From positions 1-48,862 of IMG/VR virus record IMGVR_UViG_3300030202_004216: 48,862 nt of DNA. One strand, written 5' to 3'. Below the pieces are notes generated by a model. It ran no database searches, was not told the DNA's origin, and saw only the letters and a list, made by a program, of their open reading frames with translations. How positions within the stretch are numbered: position 1 is the first letter of the stretch; every line of letters begins with the position of its first letter. This stretch comes from a virus. The position numbers and the translations under genes were made by a program. Positions 47,899 through 48,862 of the stretch are shown here, in pieces.

Positions 47899-48862
47899 GA
47901 TCAATAGCCTGCTCATCCTGCCGCGCTTGCGCGTTCAAGCCGCTAATGCGGTATCAGGGCCACTGACTTGGGGGTTTCCATCACCTACCGCGTTTACCGG
48001 TTTTGCCCATGCGCTGGAGCGGCGGTTGGCGGCTGACCTGCCAGCTGGCATTGCCGGAGTGGGAATAATTTGTCACCGGTTTGAGCCGCAGGTGTATCAC
48101 CCGGCGGGCAATTACACCCGTGTTTTCTGCCTGACGCGTAACCCGGTGAACAAGGATGGTGCTACCGCTTCGTTGGTAGAAGAGGGTAAGGCCCACATGG
48201 AAGTGACGCTGGTCATTGCCCTGGCCGATTGGGTGCTGGAAGACGATCGCACCGCGCTTTTGGCCTCTATCAGCCGCACGGCATTGTCCATGCGGCTGGC
48301 GGGCGGCAGCCTGCTGCCACAGCGACATGGCCCCCGCTTTGCGCCTCGGCTGGAGGAATGGCCGTCGGCCCAGGCGGACCGGCATGAGCTGTTCAGAAAG
48401 TTGCGTCGACACTGGCTGCCCGGCTTTGCCCTTACATTGCGTGAAGACCGGTTGGCACAGGGGCTGCAGCGTCTGCAGGAAACACAACCCCAGGCCACCG
48501 CACTGGATGCGCTGCTCGACCTTTCGCGGCTGAATGTTGAACCTGCTGCCGAGCCAGAGCCTGACGGCAGCATCAAGTGGCATATTCGCCGCCGTGATGG
48601 CTGGCTGGTGCCCTTGGCGATTGGCTATGCTGGCCTGTCAACGCTGTATGAACCGGGCCAGGTGCTCAACAGCCGGGACGCCGAAACGCCGTTCCGTTTT
48701 GTAGAAAGCCTTTACAGCATCGGCGAGTGGGTCAGCCCGCACCGCCTCAGCTGCCTGGAGCAACTGCTGTGGCATCACGATGCCGATCCTCAAGGCGGAA
48801 TTTACCGCTGTATCAATCGTTACACCGACTATCTGACCGATGCCGCTGAAGGCATAGCATAA
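47891..48862 (+). CDS. csy2: type I-F Csy2 (Cas5f)
   Basis: 323 residues, ending exactly at the last base of the window with TAA. INSLLILPRLRVQAANAVSG, LTWGFPSPTAFTGFAHALER and the Csy2 hallmark FEPQVY...FCLTRNPVNKDGATASL are present. It pairs with Csy1 at the crRNA 5' handle. csy3, cas6f and the CRISPR array should follow beyond the window. Confidence 0.96.
   Translation: MTEINSLLILPRLRVQAANAVSGPLTWGFPSPTAFTGFAHALERRLAADLPAGIAGVGIICHRFEPQVYHPAGNYTRVFCLTRNPVNKDGATASLVEEGKAHMEVTLVIALADWVLEDDRTALLASISRTALSMRLAGGSLLPQRHGPRFAPRLEEWPSAQADRHELFRKLRRHWLPGFALTLREDRLAQGLQRLQETQPQATALDALLDLSRLNVEPAAEPEPDGSIKWHIRRRDGWLVPLAIGYAGLSTLYEPGQVLNSRDAETPFRFVESLYSIGEWVSPHRLSCLEQLLWHHDADPQGGIYRCINRYTDYLTDAAEGIA

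Overview
The window holds an almost complete temperate prophage (about 1-41890) followed by host DNA carrying the first four genes of a type I-F CRISPR-Cas operon (42365-48862). Codon use, the phage gene families and a tRNA-Ser(CGA) fragment used as attachment site point to a Pseudomonas-like gammaproteobacterium (Pseudomonadaceae). I name no species. The prophage integrase starts at base 1, so the left attachment site and the intact tRNA-Ser presumably lie just upstream of the window. The right junction is a 63-bp tRNA-Ser 3' fragment at 41828-41890.

Layout. (1) 1-1204: integrase and a convergent, overlapping small DNA-binding protein (probable excisionase). (2) 1222-13162, minus strand: a long leftward early operon of tightly overlapping genes. 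It includes a Lar-like protein, a Dam-family methylase, an RdgC protein fused to an FtsK gamma domain, SSB, a YqaJ/lambda-type exonuclease, an ERF annealing protein, several tiny membrane proteins and a Tad2-like (anti-Thoeris) protein as first gene. It is driven by a promoter at 13461-13489 with two repressor operators and is interrupted by a 780-bp hairpin-rich non-coding segment. (3) 13649-14633, minus: CI-type repressor and a co-transcribed membrane protein (candidate superinfection exclusion). (4) 14722-19601, plus: Cro-like, CII-like, O-like initiator with an internal iteron origin, DnaB-type helicase, NinB, NinG and antiterminator Q. (5) 19612-20382, minus: a three-gene operon whose last gene is a clear Aca1 homologue, so the two upstream small genes are candidate anti-CRISPR genes. 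Its promoter holds a near-perfect palindrome. (6) 20512-41454, plus: late promoter, terminators, holin, SAR endolysin, Rz/Rz1, terminase, and a podovirus structural module of the Bordetella phage BPP-1/T7 type (portal, Bbp19-like, scaffold, capsid, Bbp16-like cement protein, tail tube proteins, gp13/14/15/16-like ejection proteins, tailspike). (7) 41455-41890: attachment-site arm and attR. (8) 41891-48862: tRNA terminator, REP-like palindrome, promoter, then cas1, cas2-3, cas8f/csy1 and cas5f/csy2. csy3, cas6f and the repeat array must lie to the right of the window.

How it fits together. The phage is a mosaic: lambdoid early control and recombination genes joined to a podoviral late module. 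It carries at least four genes that look directed at host defences (Lar-like, Dam, Tad2-like, and the acr/aca1 cassette), and it sits only about 475 bp from a type I-F cas operon. The most interesting reading is that the aca1-linked genes let this prophage coexist with the neighbouring type I-F system. The two candidate Acr proteins do not match any Acr sequence I can recall.
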